64,000 nt of DNA. It comes from Arenibacter echinorum (lineage in GTDB: Bacteria; Bacteroidota; Bacteroidia; Flavobacteriales; Flavobacteriaceae). Location: positions 62,001 through 126,000 of the forward strand of contig NZ_QLLN01000006.1 of NCBI RefSeq assembly GCF_003259375.1. Reading direction: 5' to 3'. Position 1 is the first letter of the stretch. Each line of letters opens with the position of its first letter. Positions 26,013-35,740 of the stretch are shown here, piece after piece. The notes beneath the pieces were generated by a model, which was not told where the DNA came from, did no database searches, and saw only the letters and a program-made list of their open reading frames with translations. A program made the translations under genes and the position numbers.

Positions 26013-26046
26013 AAAACCCATTGAGATTTCAGTGGGTTTTCATTTT
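26013..26046 (+). terminator. Intrinsic terminator of the PadR-PspC-GIN cluster
   Basis: Arms 26013-26024 and 26029-26040 pair over 12 positions (one G-U) around a GATT loop, with a T-rich stretch after them. Confidence 0.7.
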
Positions 26047-26089
26047 CCAATACATCATCTTTCTTTATATTCGTTCAATAAATATTGTT

Positions 26090-27100
26090 ATGAAAATAAA
26101 GATCAAAAAATATGTACTTCCGTTAAAACATACTTTCAGTATTTCCAGGGAATCCCATGATTTTCAAGATTCTATGATCGTTGCCCTGGAACTGGATGGT
26201 AAAACGGGCTATGGCGAAGCAACATCCAATCCCTACTATAAAATAACCTTCGAAACCATGCAGTCGGAGATTGAAAAGGTCAGGGAGGAAATAGAAGGTT
26301 TCAATTTTAAGGAACCAGAGGCCTTCCATGCGTTCTTGGTATCCAAAAACTTGAGCAATTTTGCTATTTGTGCATTGGATCTTGCCGCCAACGATCTGTA
26401 TGGAAAAATACTGGGCAAACCATTATATGAAATATGGAATACGGACAACAGCAGTTATCCCATCACCAATTATACCATTGGACTGGATACCATTGAGAAA
26501 ATGGTGGACAAGATGAAAGAAATGCCCTGGCCTATATATAAAATTAAACTGGGCACCGATAATGATGTCGAGATTATAAGGGAATTGCGCAAACATACCG
26601 ATGCCATTTTCAGAGTAGATGCCAATTGTGCATGGACGGCGGAGGAAACCATTGCCAACGCCCCCTTATTGAAAGATTTGGGAGTTGAGTTTTTGGAGCA
26701 ACCTCTTAAAGCGGATGATTGGACAGGAATGGAAGCGGTAATGCACCAAAGCGTCCTACCCGTAATAGCCGATGAAAGCTGCATAGTGGAAAGTGATGTG
26801 GAGAAATGCGCGCTTCATTTTAATGGAATCAACATAAAATTAACAAAATGTGGTGGCCTTACCCCGGCAAGGCGAATGATCAAAAGAGCCAAGGAATTGA
26901 ATCTACAGGTAATGGTGGGCTGTATGACCGAATCCACTGTTGGTATTTCGGCCATTGCACAACTAATTCCACAATTGGATTATGTGGATATGGATGGCGC
27001 CATGTTGTTGAAAGAAGATATTGCCGACGGGGTGATCATTCAGGAAAAGGGCAAAGTAATCTTTCCTACTATAGGAGGAAGCGGAATAACTTTACGTTGA
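26090..27100 (+). CDS. L-Ala-D/L-Glu-type dipeptide epimerase (enolase superfamily)
   Basis: 336 residues, taking ATG 26090; an open frame reaches further upstream to 26021 but crosses the terminator. Catalytic features of the muconate-lactonising/dipeptide-epimerase branch are all visible: KxK with K151 and K153 (YKIKLG), metal ligands D177 (RVDAN), E203 (FLEQP) and D228 (ADES), the second Lys at about 250 (NIKLTKCGG), and the DMD motif at 300-302 that binds the dipeptide ammonium group. Such enzymes epimerise the second residue of dipeptides, often in recycling murein L-Ala-D-Glu. It overlaps the start of the next gene by one base (TGATG), so the two are translationally coupled. Confidence 0.88.
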   Translation: MKIKIKKYVLPLKHTFSISRESHDFQDSMIVALELDGKTGYGEATSNPYYKITFETMQSEIEKVREEIEGFNFKEPEAFHAFLVSKNLSNFAICALDLAANDLYGKILGKPLYEIWNTDNSSYPITNYTIGLDTIEKMVDKMKEMPWPIYKIKLGTDNDVEIIRELRKHTDAIFRVDANCAWTAEETIANAPLLKDLGVEFLEQPLKADDWTGMEAVMHQSVLPVIADESCIVESDVEKCALHFNGINIKLTKCGGLTPARRMIKRAKELNLQVMVGCMTESTVGISAIAQLIPQLDYVDMDGAMLLKEDIADGVIIQEKGKVIFPTIGGSGITLR

Positions 27101-28158
27101 TGACTATTTATACAGATGGTTTCCCGGGAAGGGAATTGGAGGTGGACCGTAAGAAGTTTTTGTATTTTGGAGGCACTTCTTATCTAGGGCTGCAGACCGA
27201 CGAAACTTTTCAGGAAATCTTTATTTCCAATATCAGGAAATACGGCACCAATTATGGAGCTTCCAGAAAATCGAACGTAAGAATTTCCGTTTTTGAAAAA
27301 GCAGAAGAATATTTATCCCAATTGGTCGGTTGTGAATCTAGTACCATTTTATCTTCTGGTTATTTGGCAGGGCAACTGGTGAGGCAAACTATGGACACCA
27401 AGGAACATAGAATGTTCTATGCCCCCAATACCCATTCTGCCCTCTATTCCCCTACTCCATCCACAAAGCTAAAACCATATATCACTTTCACGGCCTTGAA
27501 CATAGCTATTAGAGCCCATTTGGAAACGAATCAAGAAATTACACCGGTGGTATTTTTGGATGCCATTGATTTTTCCGGTGCCAATTATCCCGATTTTGAG
27601 GGATTACGAACACTGCCTTTGGAAAGGATTATTCTGGTGGTAGACGATTCCCATGGAATTGGAATTGTAGGTGAAAATGGTGGAGGTGTTTTTCGTAGGT
27701 TAATGAAATTAAATCCTAAGGAACTTATTGTTTGTTGTTCGTTGGGAAAAGGGTTCGGGATTCAAGCAGGGTCCATTTTTGGAACTGTAAAAAGAATTGA
27801 GAAGTTCACGGACACTCCTTTTTTTGGCGGGGCAAGTCCGGCATCACCTGCGGCTGTTGCCTGTCTTATGGACGGAAACGCACTCTTTCTTGAAAAAAGA
27901 GAAACCCTAATCAATAATATAAACTTATTCAAGTCCAATGTTAAAACTTTGGATAGATTTAAATTCATGGAGGGTCACCCTGCCTTCAGCTTCACAGATG
28001 AAAAGCTTGTCAATTACCTGGAACGGCAAAATGTTTTGGTGACCAGTTTTCGTTATCCAGATGAGGATTCCCACCTTATGAGCAGAATTGTAATAAGTGC
28101 CCATCATAAAAAGGAGGATATCCTTTTATTATGTAATATTATTAATTCCTATTTATAA
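27100..28158 (+). CDS. AONS/KBL-like PLP-dependent enzyme (alpha-oxoamine synthase family)
   Basis: 352 residues. ATG 27100 overlaps the epimerase stop; a longer frame upstream is out-of-frame coding shadow. The fold-type I features are FGGTSYLG and YGTNYGASRKSN at the N-terminus (AONS-like), VDDSHGIGIVG with D182 and H185 contacting the pyridine ring, and CCSLGKGFG with K217 as Schiff-base lysine. Members of this branch condense an amino acid with an acyl-CoA and release CO2 (8-amino-7-oxononanoate synthase, 2-amino-3-ketobutyrate ligase), or act as aminotransferases. No other biotin gene is present, and pairing with a dipeptide epimerase suggests amino acid or murein-peptide metabolism instead. 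The substrate is unknown. Confidence 0.8.
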   Translation: MTIYTDGFPGRELEVDRKKFLYFGGTSYLGLQTDETFQEIFISNIRKYGTNYGASRKSNVRISVFEKAEEYLSQLVGCESSTILSSGYLAGQLVRQTMDTKEHRMFYAPNTHSALYSPTPSTKLKPYITFTALNIAIRAHLETNQEITPVVFLDAIDFSGANYPDFEGLRTLPLERIILVVDDSHGIGIVGENGGGVFRRLMKLNPKELIVCCSLGKGFGIQAGSIFGTVKRIEKFTDTPFFGGASPASPAAVACLMDGNALFLEKRETLINNINLFKSNVKTLDRFKFMEGHPAFSFTDEKLVNYLERQNVLVTSFRYPDEDSHLMSRIVISAHHKKEDILLLCNIINSYL

Positions 28159-28163
28159 AACGA

Positions 28164-28189
28164 AACGGCCATCCAATTGGATGGCCGTT
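28164..28189. terminator. Bidirectional terminator between convergent genes
   Basis: A perfect 26-base palindrome with arms 28164-28176 and 28177-28189 (GC-rich core GGCCATCC). T-rich sequence follows on both strands, so it serves the PLP-enzyme gene on the plus strand and the SusD gene on the minus strand. Confidence 0.8.
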
Positions 28190-28215
28190 CTGTTTTATAG
28201 GTCCCTTTTAAAAAA

Positions 28216-29706
28216 TTAATTATCCCACCATACTGGGGTAACTGGGGATTGCTGGTTGGCCACAACATTGGCCTCGTTTCTATTTAACTCGGTTGAAGGG
28301 TAAATGGCCCTTCTGAACCACTGTCCAAAATACTCGCTGTCATCACTTGCTTCCTCCAATCTCATTTGTAGACCAGTGAATACATCCGCAGAAAAATCAT
28401 ATCTTCTATAATCCACGAAAGTCTCTGGATTTAAAAAGTTATTTATGTATTTTTCCTTCATGATATGATGCAACATTAGACCTGCTTCACCCACAGCTAT
28501 GGCCCCATCGGCCAAATAATCGGAGCCATCCACATCATACATATCCATACTTGCCTGGATACCTTCCAAATAGGCGGTATACGCTTCGGCACTAGAACCT
28601 GTACTTGTGGTGTTGCCTCCGTTAGCCAAAAAAGCCGCCTCTGCCTCAATAAATTTGGCTTCGGCATAACTGATCAGTAATAGAGGTGAATCTACGCTGG
28701 TATAATAACCATCGGTTTTAAAACCGGTGTTGGCATCGCTACCGTCTGGAGCTACTCCGGCTCCACCACTCACAAAACCTTTCCACTCTGCTTCGTCATC
28801 ATTTTCGGCGAACAAAGGCAGTCTAGGGTCTATGGTAAGCGCTGCGCTTTCAAATGGGTAATAATCCCCGTTCATAGAACTCACCAACTGACTGGCAATA
28901 TCGTTGCTTAAGTTACCTGTAGACCTTGCCAAAATTTCTGCAGAATACCAAGGGTTGATGTTTTTCTCATTGTACGACATCTCAAAATTATCGTCATTTG
29001 AAGTAAAACCATTGGCAATTGAAGTTAAAACTTCATTGGCAGTAACAGTACCTTTATTTACCAAATGCAACTGATATCTTGCTTTAATGGTGTAGGCAGC
29101 CCTTAACCATTGATCGGAATCACCCCCGTAAATAAGGTCCGAGCTTCCCAAATTAAAGCCTGAGTTATCAGGACCTTCCAATGCACTGATAGCCGAATTT
29201 AGTAGTGTGAATATTTCCGTGTAAATCGACTCTTGGGTATCAAAAGTTGGAAAATTATTGTCCGGGCCGTCCGTAGCATCCGAATAGGGTATATTATCCC
29301 AAGTATCGGTAGCTATTCCAAGATTTACTGCAATTAGAATATCCGATATAGCACCAATATGTGCGGCGTTGCTCTCAGCAGCCTTCTCTTTAACCGCCTT
29401 AAGATTAGGTAAAATATAAAGGTAAACCTGACTCCATAAACCACTTGCTTCTGTCTGTCCGGCAGCTCCACCCCCGGTAGATACAAAATTCTGCACATAA
29501 TTTCCAAAAGCCAATTCGGCAGATCGCTGACCTTCCATGGTGCTATGAATCACCGGCGCGATTAGATCCTGCATTCTCAACTCCTCCAAAGTTGCTGTAT
29601 TGGAAGGAGTATTTACATCAAAATAATCATCACTACACGAAATCTGCGCAACTAATAGAAGTGATAAAATTCCTGTTTTTATAATATTGTTTTTCATGTT
29701 TATCAT
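28216..29706 (-). CDS. SusD-like_2 family surface lipoprotein
   Basis: 496 residues. The lipoprotein signal ends AQISC, with the +1 Cys followed by SDDYFD, a strong surface-export signal. The mature start DVNTPSNTATLEELRMQDLIAP fits the SusD-like_2 (PF12771-type) branch, and the TPR-like helical scaffold continues with ISYAEAKFIEAEAAFLANGG and ends EANVVANQQSPVTPVWWDN. It would cap the SusC channel and capture the nutrient at the cell surface. A second Met (codon 4, 29697) is an equally good start. It begins 2 bases behind the SusC stop. SusD-like_2 proteins are not always linked to glycans; no CAZyme, sigma or HTCS gene adjoins. Confidence 0.88.
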   Translation of the reverse strand: MINMKNNIIKTGILSLLLVAQISCSDDYFDVNTPSNTATLEELRMQDLIAPVIHSTMEGQRSAELAFGNYVQNFVSTGGGAAGQTEASGLWSQVYLYILPNLKAVKEKAAESNAAHIGAISDILIAVNLGIATDTWDNIPYSDATDGPDNNFPTFDTQESIYTEIFTLLNSAISALEGPDNSGFNLGSSDLIYGGDSDQWLRAAYTIKARYQLHLVNKGTVTANEVLTSIANGFTSNDDNFEMSYNEKNINPWYSAEILARSTGNLSNDIASQLVSSMNGDYYPFESAALTIDPRLPLFAENDDEAEWKGFVSGGAGVAPDGSDANTGFKTDGYYTSVDSPLLLISYAEAKFIEAEAAFLANGGNTTSTGSSAEAYTAYLEGIQASMDMYDVDGSDYLADGAIAVGEAGLMLHHIMKEKYINNFLNPETFVDYRRYDFSADVFTGLQMRLEEASDDSEYFGQWFRRAIYPSTELNRNEANVVANQQSPVTPVWWDN

Positions 29707-29708
29707 AT

Positions 29709-32700
29709 TTAGAATGAAATATTTAGACCGAAAGAGTAGCTTTGGCTCAACGGAACACTAAGTCCTGTAAAACCATAAACGTTGCTACCAGCACTATACT
29801 GGTTTCCTTCTGGGTCATAACCATCAAATGGGGTCCATACAAGAATATTGGATGCACTAACAGAAAGACTTAGCTTCTCCATTTTAAGGTCCCTGGTAAA
29901 TTTATTGTCCATGTCATAAGACAAACTAACATTGCGCAATTTAACCCAAGATGCATCCTGTACCAATACTTCTGACGCCCTGTTATAGACATTTGAATTC
30001 CTATAGTAATTTTCATCTATCAAAGCTGGTGTGGTATTATTAGTATAACCTCCACTGCCATTGTCCATTACTCCTTCCAAGACCACCTCTTCATCCCTGA
30101 CCAAAGTACTTAAGGGATTACCGTTTCTAATAGAATTTCTAAGTCCTGAATCATACAGATCGCCTCCTTCCTTATATTCCAATAAGAAATTGAATCCAAT
30201 TCCCTTCCATTTTAAATTACTGCCCAAGGAAGAAATGAAGTCTGGAAAGGCATTGCCTACCTTTACCCTCTCATCGGTCACTATTTCTGGAAATCCATTG
30301 GCATCCAAATACCGTTGACCATCTTCGTACCTCCATTTATATCCGTAAAGATTCCCCATTTTGTCACCGGCCCTTATTTCCGAAGTAATTCCGGCAAACC
30401 CAGAATCAGCAAAAATGATGGACTCAATATCCTCGGGGATTTCCAACACCTTTCCTTCACTAGTAGACCAGTTAAGAATCAATTCCCATCTAAAATCCTT
30501 ACTTCTAATGATGTCCGCACTAACCAACAATTCATGTCCAAATACCTCGTAATCCCCTGCATTCCTTGTAATTCCTGAAAGTCCGGAAGAATAAGCGGTT
30601 CCAACGGTGAATATTTGATCTTTAACACGTGTTTTGTAGTAGGCATAATCCAATCTGATCCTATCTTTCATAAATCTAAGATCCGCACCAAATTCTGTGG
30701 ATTGGTTACGTTCCGGAACTATATCCAAATCTCCCAATAAGCTACTTCTTCTATATCCACCGGCACCACCAAAAGGAAAGTCCCCATCCACTACAAAATA
30801 TTGGCCAACATCCCCAAAACCGGGTCCTTTACCAACCTCGGCCCAGGAAGCTCTAAGTTTACCAAAAGTAAAGACATCATTATCTCCAAATACATCGGAA
30901 ACATCATAGGCCAAACTTGCGGATGGATAAAAGAACGATCTATTCTCTTTGGGCAAGGTAGACAACCAGTCATTTCTGCCTGTTACCGTCAAGAACAATT
31001 TATCCTTGTAACCTAATTTCAATTCTCCAAAAGCACCAACGTTACGCAATTGTGTAATACTGTTATCCACGAAATAATTAATGGTGTTTCCTATTTCGTT
31101 AATTCCGGGAACGTTCAAACCTTCACCTCTAGCTTGGGCATAGTCCCTTTTAGAATCGGAAATCTGATGCCCCAATGTTAGGTCTGTAGTAAAATCGTCC
31201 GACCAATCCTTGGTAAATGCAACCAAAAGGTTAGATTCCAAACCGGTAAAATTGATGTTTTGATTTAAAACAAATCCACCAACCTGTGAACCACCATCAA
31301 GATCTGCACCGACATATCTATTTCTTTGGTCGGAATAATTATCTATTTGGGCAGCGTAGGTAACGTTTACCCATTCCTTAGGTTTCCAGTTCAGGGTGGC
31401 ATTACCTATCCATCTATTTACATTATCAATAAGGCTACTTGTTTCCATTAAATACCTAGGGTTGTCAATTATCCCAAAAGAATAATCCCTTTCGGTACCA
31501 TCGGCATTCATATAGTCGTTTATTGGAAAGGTCCCTGAGTAATAGGAAAGAGCACTCATAACAGATTTATCCCCTCCATTGGCCCTACGTCCGCCAGATT
31601 TTGTGTAGGCTATAGAAGAATTTAATGTCAATTTATCAGAAATCTTATAGCCTGCCTTTAACCTAAAATTATTCTTGCCGTAATCTGTGTTTGGAAGAAC
31701 CCCATCCTCTTGGTCTTTTCCCATAGAAAAGAAATAATCCAACTTTTCATTGGCGCCACTAATACTTACGTTTACTTGGGAATTAAAGCCAGTCCTAAAA
31801 ATATCGTAGGGACTGTAAAATTTATCTCCTGTTAAATCGACCACTGTACCGTTGGACAGCGTATAGGAATCATCAGAATATCTGGGTCCCCAGCTATAAA
31901 AAGAGGTAGCATTCTGTACCCTATTGAAACCGGTTTCTGAATCTGGATCGTAAAGTGTCCTAGGAGCACCACTAAATCCTTCCCTATAGGTAGTTTGCAA
32001 TGAAGGTGTTGTTTGTATATCCCTAAAGGTTGTTGAAGCAGTTACATTAATTTTGGCCTTCCCTTGTTTACCTTTTTTTGTTGTAATAATAATGGCCCCA
32101 TTGGACGCCCTTACACCGTACAATGCGGTTGCGGCAGCTCCTTTAAGTACGTTGAAACTTTCAATGTCCTCAGGGTTGATATCCCCGGCCCTATTGGAAA
32201 AAGCAAATTGTTCGGAACTACTAGCGGAATTGGACCCTGCACTGGGTCTTACCTCTCCAGAAAAGGTATCGTTGTTCAGGGCAATCCCGTCAACAACAAT
32301 TAACGGTTGATTGCTCCTACTTGGGTTAACGGAAGTAATACCCCTTATCAAGATATCCACACCACCACCTGAGGATCCGGAGGTTCTATTGATTTGAACC
32401 CCTGCAACCCTACCTTGTAAACTCTCCATGGGGTTTGATTGCCCTGCCAGGTTTAGGTCTGCGGTGTTAACTTGGGTTACGGAGTATCCCAGGGATTTTT
32501 GTTTCTTCTCCACACCAAAGGCCGTGACCACTACTTCGTCCAAAGCACTGGCGTCTTCCGATAAGACAATACTTAATTCGGCATTTGATGTAACCGTGAT
32601 ATCCTGCGATTTCATTCCTAAGTAGGAGAAACGCACAATATCGCCCTGCTTGGCAGCAATTACAAAATTACCATCAAAGTCAGTGGTGGTACCTGTATTG

Positions 32701-32831
32701 GTCCCAACAATTAAAACGGTAACTCCTGGAAGTGGCAAACCACTTTCATCTATTACGTTACCGGAAACATTTTGTGCAAAGCCATGCCAAGTGAGCATGA
32801 AGGTACACAACAACAATAGTTTTTGTATCAT
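29709..32831 (-). CDS. SusC/RagA-type TonB-dependent outer membrane transporter
   Basis: 1040 residues. The signal peptide is 1-19. A carboxypeptidase-D regulatory-like N-terminal domain (about 20-95, VSGNVIDESGLPLPGVTV, TDFDGNF, FSYLGM) precedes the TonB-box-like EVVVTAFG near 100, the plug (QGRVAGVQINRTSG, IRG, LYGVRASNGAIIITTKKG) and a 22-strand barrel ending SYSFGLNISF. It imports ligand captured by the partner SusD protein using TonB energy. No regulator is nearby, so it is an orphan pair. The gene is intact and of normal length. Confidence 0.92.
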   Translation of the reverse strand: MIQKLLLLCTFMLTWHGFAQNVSGNVIDESGLPLPGVTVLIVGTNTGTTTDFDGNFVIAAKQGDIVRFSYLGMKSQDITVTSNAELSIVLSEDASALDEVVVTAFGVEKKQKSLGYSVTQVNTADLNLAGQSNPMESLQGRVAGVQINRTSGSSGGGVDILIRGITSVNPSRSNQPLIVVDGIALNNDTFSGEVRPSAGSNSASSSEQFAFSNRAGDINPEDIESFNVLKGAAATALYGVRASNGAIIITTKKGKQGKAKINVTASTTFRDIQTTPSLQTTYREGFSGAPRTLYDPDSETGFNRVQNATSFYSWGPRYSDDSYTLSNGTVVDLTGDKFYSPYDIFRTGFNSQVNVSISGANEKLDYFFSMGKDQEDGVLPNTDYGKNNFRLKAGYKISDKLTLNSSIAYTKSGGRRANGGDKSVMSALSYYSGTFPINDYMNADGTERDYSFGIIDNPRYLMETSSLIDNVNRWIGNATLNWKPKEWVNVTYAAQIDNYSDQRNRYVGADLDGGSQVGGFVLNQNINFTGLESNLLVAFTKDWSDDFTTDLTLGHQISDSKRDYAQARGEGLNVPGINEIGNTINYFVDNSITQLRNVGAFGELKLGYKDKLFLTVTGRNDWLSTLPKENRSFFYPSASLAYDVSDVFGDNDVFTFGKLRASWAEVGKGPGFGDVGQYFVVDGDFPFGGAGGYRRSSLLGDLDIVPERNQSTEFGADLRFMKDRIRLDYAYYKTRVKDQIFTVGTAYSSGLSGITRNAGDYEVFGHELLVSADIIRSKDFRWELILNWSTSEGKVLEIPEDIESIIFADSGFAGITSEIRAGDKMGNLYGYKWRYEDGQRYLDANGFPEIVTDERVKVGNAFPDFISSLGSNLKWKGIGFNFLLEYKEGGDLYDSGLRNSIRNGNPLSTLVRDEEVVLEGVMDNGSGGYTNNTTPALIDENYYRNSNVYNRASEVLVQDASWVKLRNVSLSYDMDNKFTRDLKMEKLSLSVSASNILVWTPFDGYDPEGNQYSAGSNVYGFTGLSVPLSQSYSFGLNISF

Positions 32832-33081
32832 ATTAGTTTGTTTTTATTAATCTGAGCTAAAAGTCATAAAAAAATCATAAAAATCAAACAATGTCCGAAC
32901 GAAATGTGATTTATACAATAATAACCCTACTTCTCAAAGTTTTTGTCACAAAACCAAGACTATTAACTGCTATTATTTAATTCTTTTTAATAAGATTTTT
33001 TTAACATATTCTCAGTTTCATATGTTAATATTCTAAAAAAGTCGTAACTTATTAGTATCTAAACTCATAAACAGAATCGCC

Positions 33082-33528
33082 ATGAAAAAAATACTTGGAA
33101 TAGTTTTCTTGATGTTGTTTTTGGTATCCGCGACCGAAATTGCATCCACAAAAATTCAAAACCCCAAAACCCTGGAAGGTACTTGGGAATTAGTAAGTTT
33201 TAACAATTACGATGGTAACGATGTTGTAAAGACCATACCACCAACCGATGGCTACCGTCAAATTAAAATGTATTATAATGGAAAGGTAATGTGGACCCGA
33301 TATGTCCCTACAGATTCCATTGAATGGTTTGGTTATGGCTCTTATAAAGCCACAGATAGTACCTTGACCGAAAAATTGGAGTATATGTCCGCATCCATGA
33401 AAAAAGTTGCCAATGAAAATATGGAATGGCATATGGAGCTCCAATTGGAGGGGGATAAATACAGCCAGATCTTTGTAGACGCGGATGGAAACCGAATAAA
33501 TTCTGAAAACTACAAACGTCTAAACTAG
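33082..33528 (+). CDS. Small secreted lipocalin-like protein
   Basis: 148 residues. The signal peptide (about 1-20, LMLFLVSATEIAS) is followed by a mature part starting LEGTWELVSFNNYDG, with strands GYRQIKMYYNGKVMWTRYV, YGSYKATDSTLTEKLEYMS and MELQLEGDKYSQIFVD. This is the pattern of periplasmic lipocalin-like proteins of Bacteroidota (DUF4488-type is possible). The ligand is unknown. It is divergent from the orphan SusC gene and followed by a bidirectional terminator. Confidence 0.65.
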   Translation: MKKILGIVFLMLFLVSATEIASTKIQNPKTLEGTWELVSFNNYDGNDVVKTIPPTDGYRQIKMYYNGKVMWTRYVPTDSIEWFGYGSYKATDSTLTEKLEYMSASMKKVANENMEWHMELQLEGDKYSQIFVDADGNRINSENYKRLN

Positions 33529-33592
33529 AATTAGGTTCTAGTATGACTTTCTAGTGAGGTATAAAAAATTTACGCCCCATGACTAAAAAAAC

Positions 33593-33632
33593 GATCTGTA
33601 CTTGGAACTTAGTTCCGTGCACAGATCTTTTT
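33593..33632. terminator. Bidirectional two-part terminator hairpin
   Basis: GATCTGT (33593-33599) pairs with ACAGATC (33621-33627), enclosing an inner GGAAC/GTTCC hairpin. TTTTT follows on the plus strand and a long T run on the minus strand. It lies between the convergent 148-residue gene and trxB. Confidence 0.65.
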
Positions 33633-33690
33633 CCATTGCCCATAATTCAAGTGATTTATTGAATTTTAGACCTCCTATTTCAAATATCGT

Positions 33691-34659
33691 CTAGGACGAA
33701 ACTTCTTGATGACTTTCAATGGTCGCCAAATATCGTTCCGCATCAAGTGCTGCCATACAGCCGGTACCGGCAGCAGTAACAGCCTGTCTATATTCCTTGT
33801 CCTGGACATCGCCGCTCGCAAAAACGCCAGGCTTACTAGTTTTGGTAGTTTTACCTTGGGTAATTAAATACCCAGTTTCATCCATTTCCAGTTGTCCCTT
33901 AAAAATATCGGTATTTGGTTTATGCCCAATTGCAATAAACAATCCTGTAATGGCGATGTCTTCTTTTTCTCCGGTAACATTATTCACCATTCTTAAACCT
34001 TCCACTACCTGATCACCCAAAACGGTATCTACTTCCGTATTATAACGAATTTCAATATTGTCCAAGCTGTTCACCCTATGCTGCATAGCCTTTGAAGCAC
34101 GCATTTCGTCCCTTCGTACCAACATAGTCACTTTTTTACATATATTGGCCAAATAAGAAGCCTCTTCAGCAGCAGTATCCCCTGCCCCCACAATAGCTAC
34201 TTCCTGTCCTTTATAAAAAAAGCCGTCACATACGGCACATGCCGAAACGCCACCACCACGAAGCTTTTGTTCACTAGGGATACCTAAATACTTCGCCGTT
34301 GCCCCTGTGGAAATAATTACGGTTTCCGCTTCTATAACCTTGCTATCGTCTATGGTAACCTTGTGTATTCCACCAACTTCATCGCTAAAATCAACAGCGG
34401 TAGCCATACCAATACGGACCTCAGTACCAAATCTTTCGGCCTGTTGCTGTAGTTGAATCATCATTGTAGGTCCGTCAATTCCTTCTGGGTATCCAGGAAA
34501 GTTATCCACCTCTGTTGTCGTAGTCAATTGTCCACCTGGTTCCATTCCAGTGTACAACACCGGCTTTAAATCTGCCCTAGATGCATATATAGCCGCAGTA
34601 TAGCCTGCAGGTCCCGAACCAATAATCAACGTTTTTAAACGCTCTACTTTATCTGCCAT
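33691..34659 (-). CDS. trxB: Thioredoxin-disulfide reductase
   Basis: 322 residues. The FAD-binding GSGPAGYTAAIYA is at 14-26, EPGGQLTTTTEVDNFPG follows, the redox-active disulfide CAVC is C141/C144 (SACAVCDGFFYKG), the NADPH-binding VGAGDTAAEEA is near 157, and the C-terminal GVFASGDVQD flavin motif is present. It reduces thioredoxin with NADPH and so feeds MsrA and peroxidases. The promoter region has a TAnnTTTG-type -7 match on the minus strand (34692-34699). It is monocistronic. Confidence 0.95.
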   Translation of the reverse strand: MADKVERLKTLIIGSGPAGYTAAIYASRADLKPVLYTGMEPGGQLTTTTEVDNFPGYPEGIDGPTMMIQLQQQAERFGTEVRIGMATAVDFSDEVGGIHKVTIDDSKVIEAETVIISTGATAKYLGIPSEQKLRGGGVSACAVCDGFFYKGQEVAIVGAGDTAAEEASYLANICKKVTMLVRRDEMRASKAMQHRVNSLDNIEIRYNTEVDTVLGDQVVEGLRMVNNVTGEKEDIAITGLFIAIGHKPNTDIFKGQLEMDETGYLITQGKTTKTSKPGVFASGDVQDKEYRQAVTAAGTGCMAALDAERYLATIESHQEVSS

Positions 34660-34891
34660 AATAAAAAGCTTCTATTATACTTGTTAGAAAGCAAAAGTAG
34701 GATTTTCAATAAAAAACTTAAGTGAAAAGTTATAAAAAGTTATTATAAAACTAGTTGTTTAAACTATGGATGCTACCCTTGTAACGGAAATGTTCCTTTT
34801 TGTTGCAAAATTGGGAATAGGTTTATTTAAGAAAGAAACCTGTCATTGCCTTAAGGGAAATATATAAGCTCACTAATATTACTTAATTTAT

Positions 34892-35740
34892 CTATCCTAA
34901 CAAGTGATAAGGTAAAACCATAAAAGGGATACTTGAATGAAAACCAATTTGATTTATTACCGGTTTTAAAAAAAGATTCTCCAAAAAGCTGTGCTTGTTC
35001 TTTACCATTACCAACATTTGGGGATGCAACTCGGATTGAATACTATTAATGGCTTCTATGATACCTTGATCGGGCAGTTCATGAAATTTATGTTTCGTTT
35101 CCGAAAGTAAATGACCCAATGTGTTCTTGTTCTTTTTCTGCTCTTCGTTGAGCTCATAACTGGATCGTACATGCAAAATATCCAACGTTGATTTATGCAC
35201 CTTGGCTATGAACAATACCTGCTTTATCAATTCAAAATTGTATTCTATTTCATAGTCGGTTGGAAATAGAATTTTTGTGGGCATCTTAACATCAAAATCA
35301 AAAGGTACGGCCAATACAGGGCATTTTGCCCTTTTTATGGTATGCACTGTACTACTGCCTAAAAATATTTCTTTTGCCCCAGTAGCCCCTTGGGTTCCCA
35401 TAATTAAAAGGTCTATTTTTTTACTTTCTACCAGTTCATCAATAGCCTCCATCAGAACACTAAAGGCACTATAGGTCTTAAAATGATGTTTCGGGTTATT
35501 GAATTCAGAAATGACCTTTAATTTTAGACCATCCAATTTTGTTTCGGAATCTGTACGATAAATATCCCCCAACCCCAATTGTCCCGGACTGTGCAATAAA
35601 TACTCGGACTGATAAATAGCAGGAGTATAGGTGTGCAAAAAATAAAAGTTACAATTCTCATCTTTAAGCAAACGAACTGCATAGGAAATAGCTTTATAGG
35701 CATTGTCGGAAAAATCAGTGGGAATCAGAATATTTTTCAT
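34892..35740 (-). CDS. Tandem universal stress protein (UspA family)
   Basis: 282 residues with two Usp domains. Domain 1 (1-150) has MKNILIPTDFSDNAYKAISYA, LIMGTQGATGAKEIFLGSSTVHTIKRAKCPVLAVP, including the G-x2-G-x9-G-S/T ATP-binding pattern. Domain 2 (about 155-282) begins TKILFPTDYEIEYN but lacks a clear ATP-binding loop, ending GFHSSIPFMVLPYH. It is a cytoplasmic stress protein. A TAnnTTTG match on the minus strand (35772-35779) lies 32 bases ahead. Divergent from the CbpA gene. Confidence 0.88.
   Translation of the reverse strand: MKNILIPTDFSDNAYKAISYAVRLLKDENCNFYFLHTYTPAIYQSEYLLHSPGQLGLGDIYRTDSETKLDGLKLKVISEFNNPKHHFKTYSAFSVLMEAIDELVESKKIDLLIMGTQGATGAKEIFLGSSTVHTIKRAKCPVLAVPFDFDVKMPTKILFPTDYEIEYNFELIKQVLFIAKVHKSTLDILHVRSSYELNEEQKKNKNTLGHLLSETKHKFHELPDQGIIEAINSIQSELHPQMLVMVKNKHSFLENLFLKPVINQIGFHSSIPFMVLPYHLLG

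Noticed and set aside
26021-26089. Upstream extension of the epimerase frame
   Set aside because: It begins inside the terminator hairpin and precedes the conserved N-terminal strand of the family.
26848-27099. Upstream extension of the PLP-enzyme frame by 84 codons
   Set aside because: It overlaps the epimerase in another frame, and the translated extension has no resemblance to the enzyme family.
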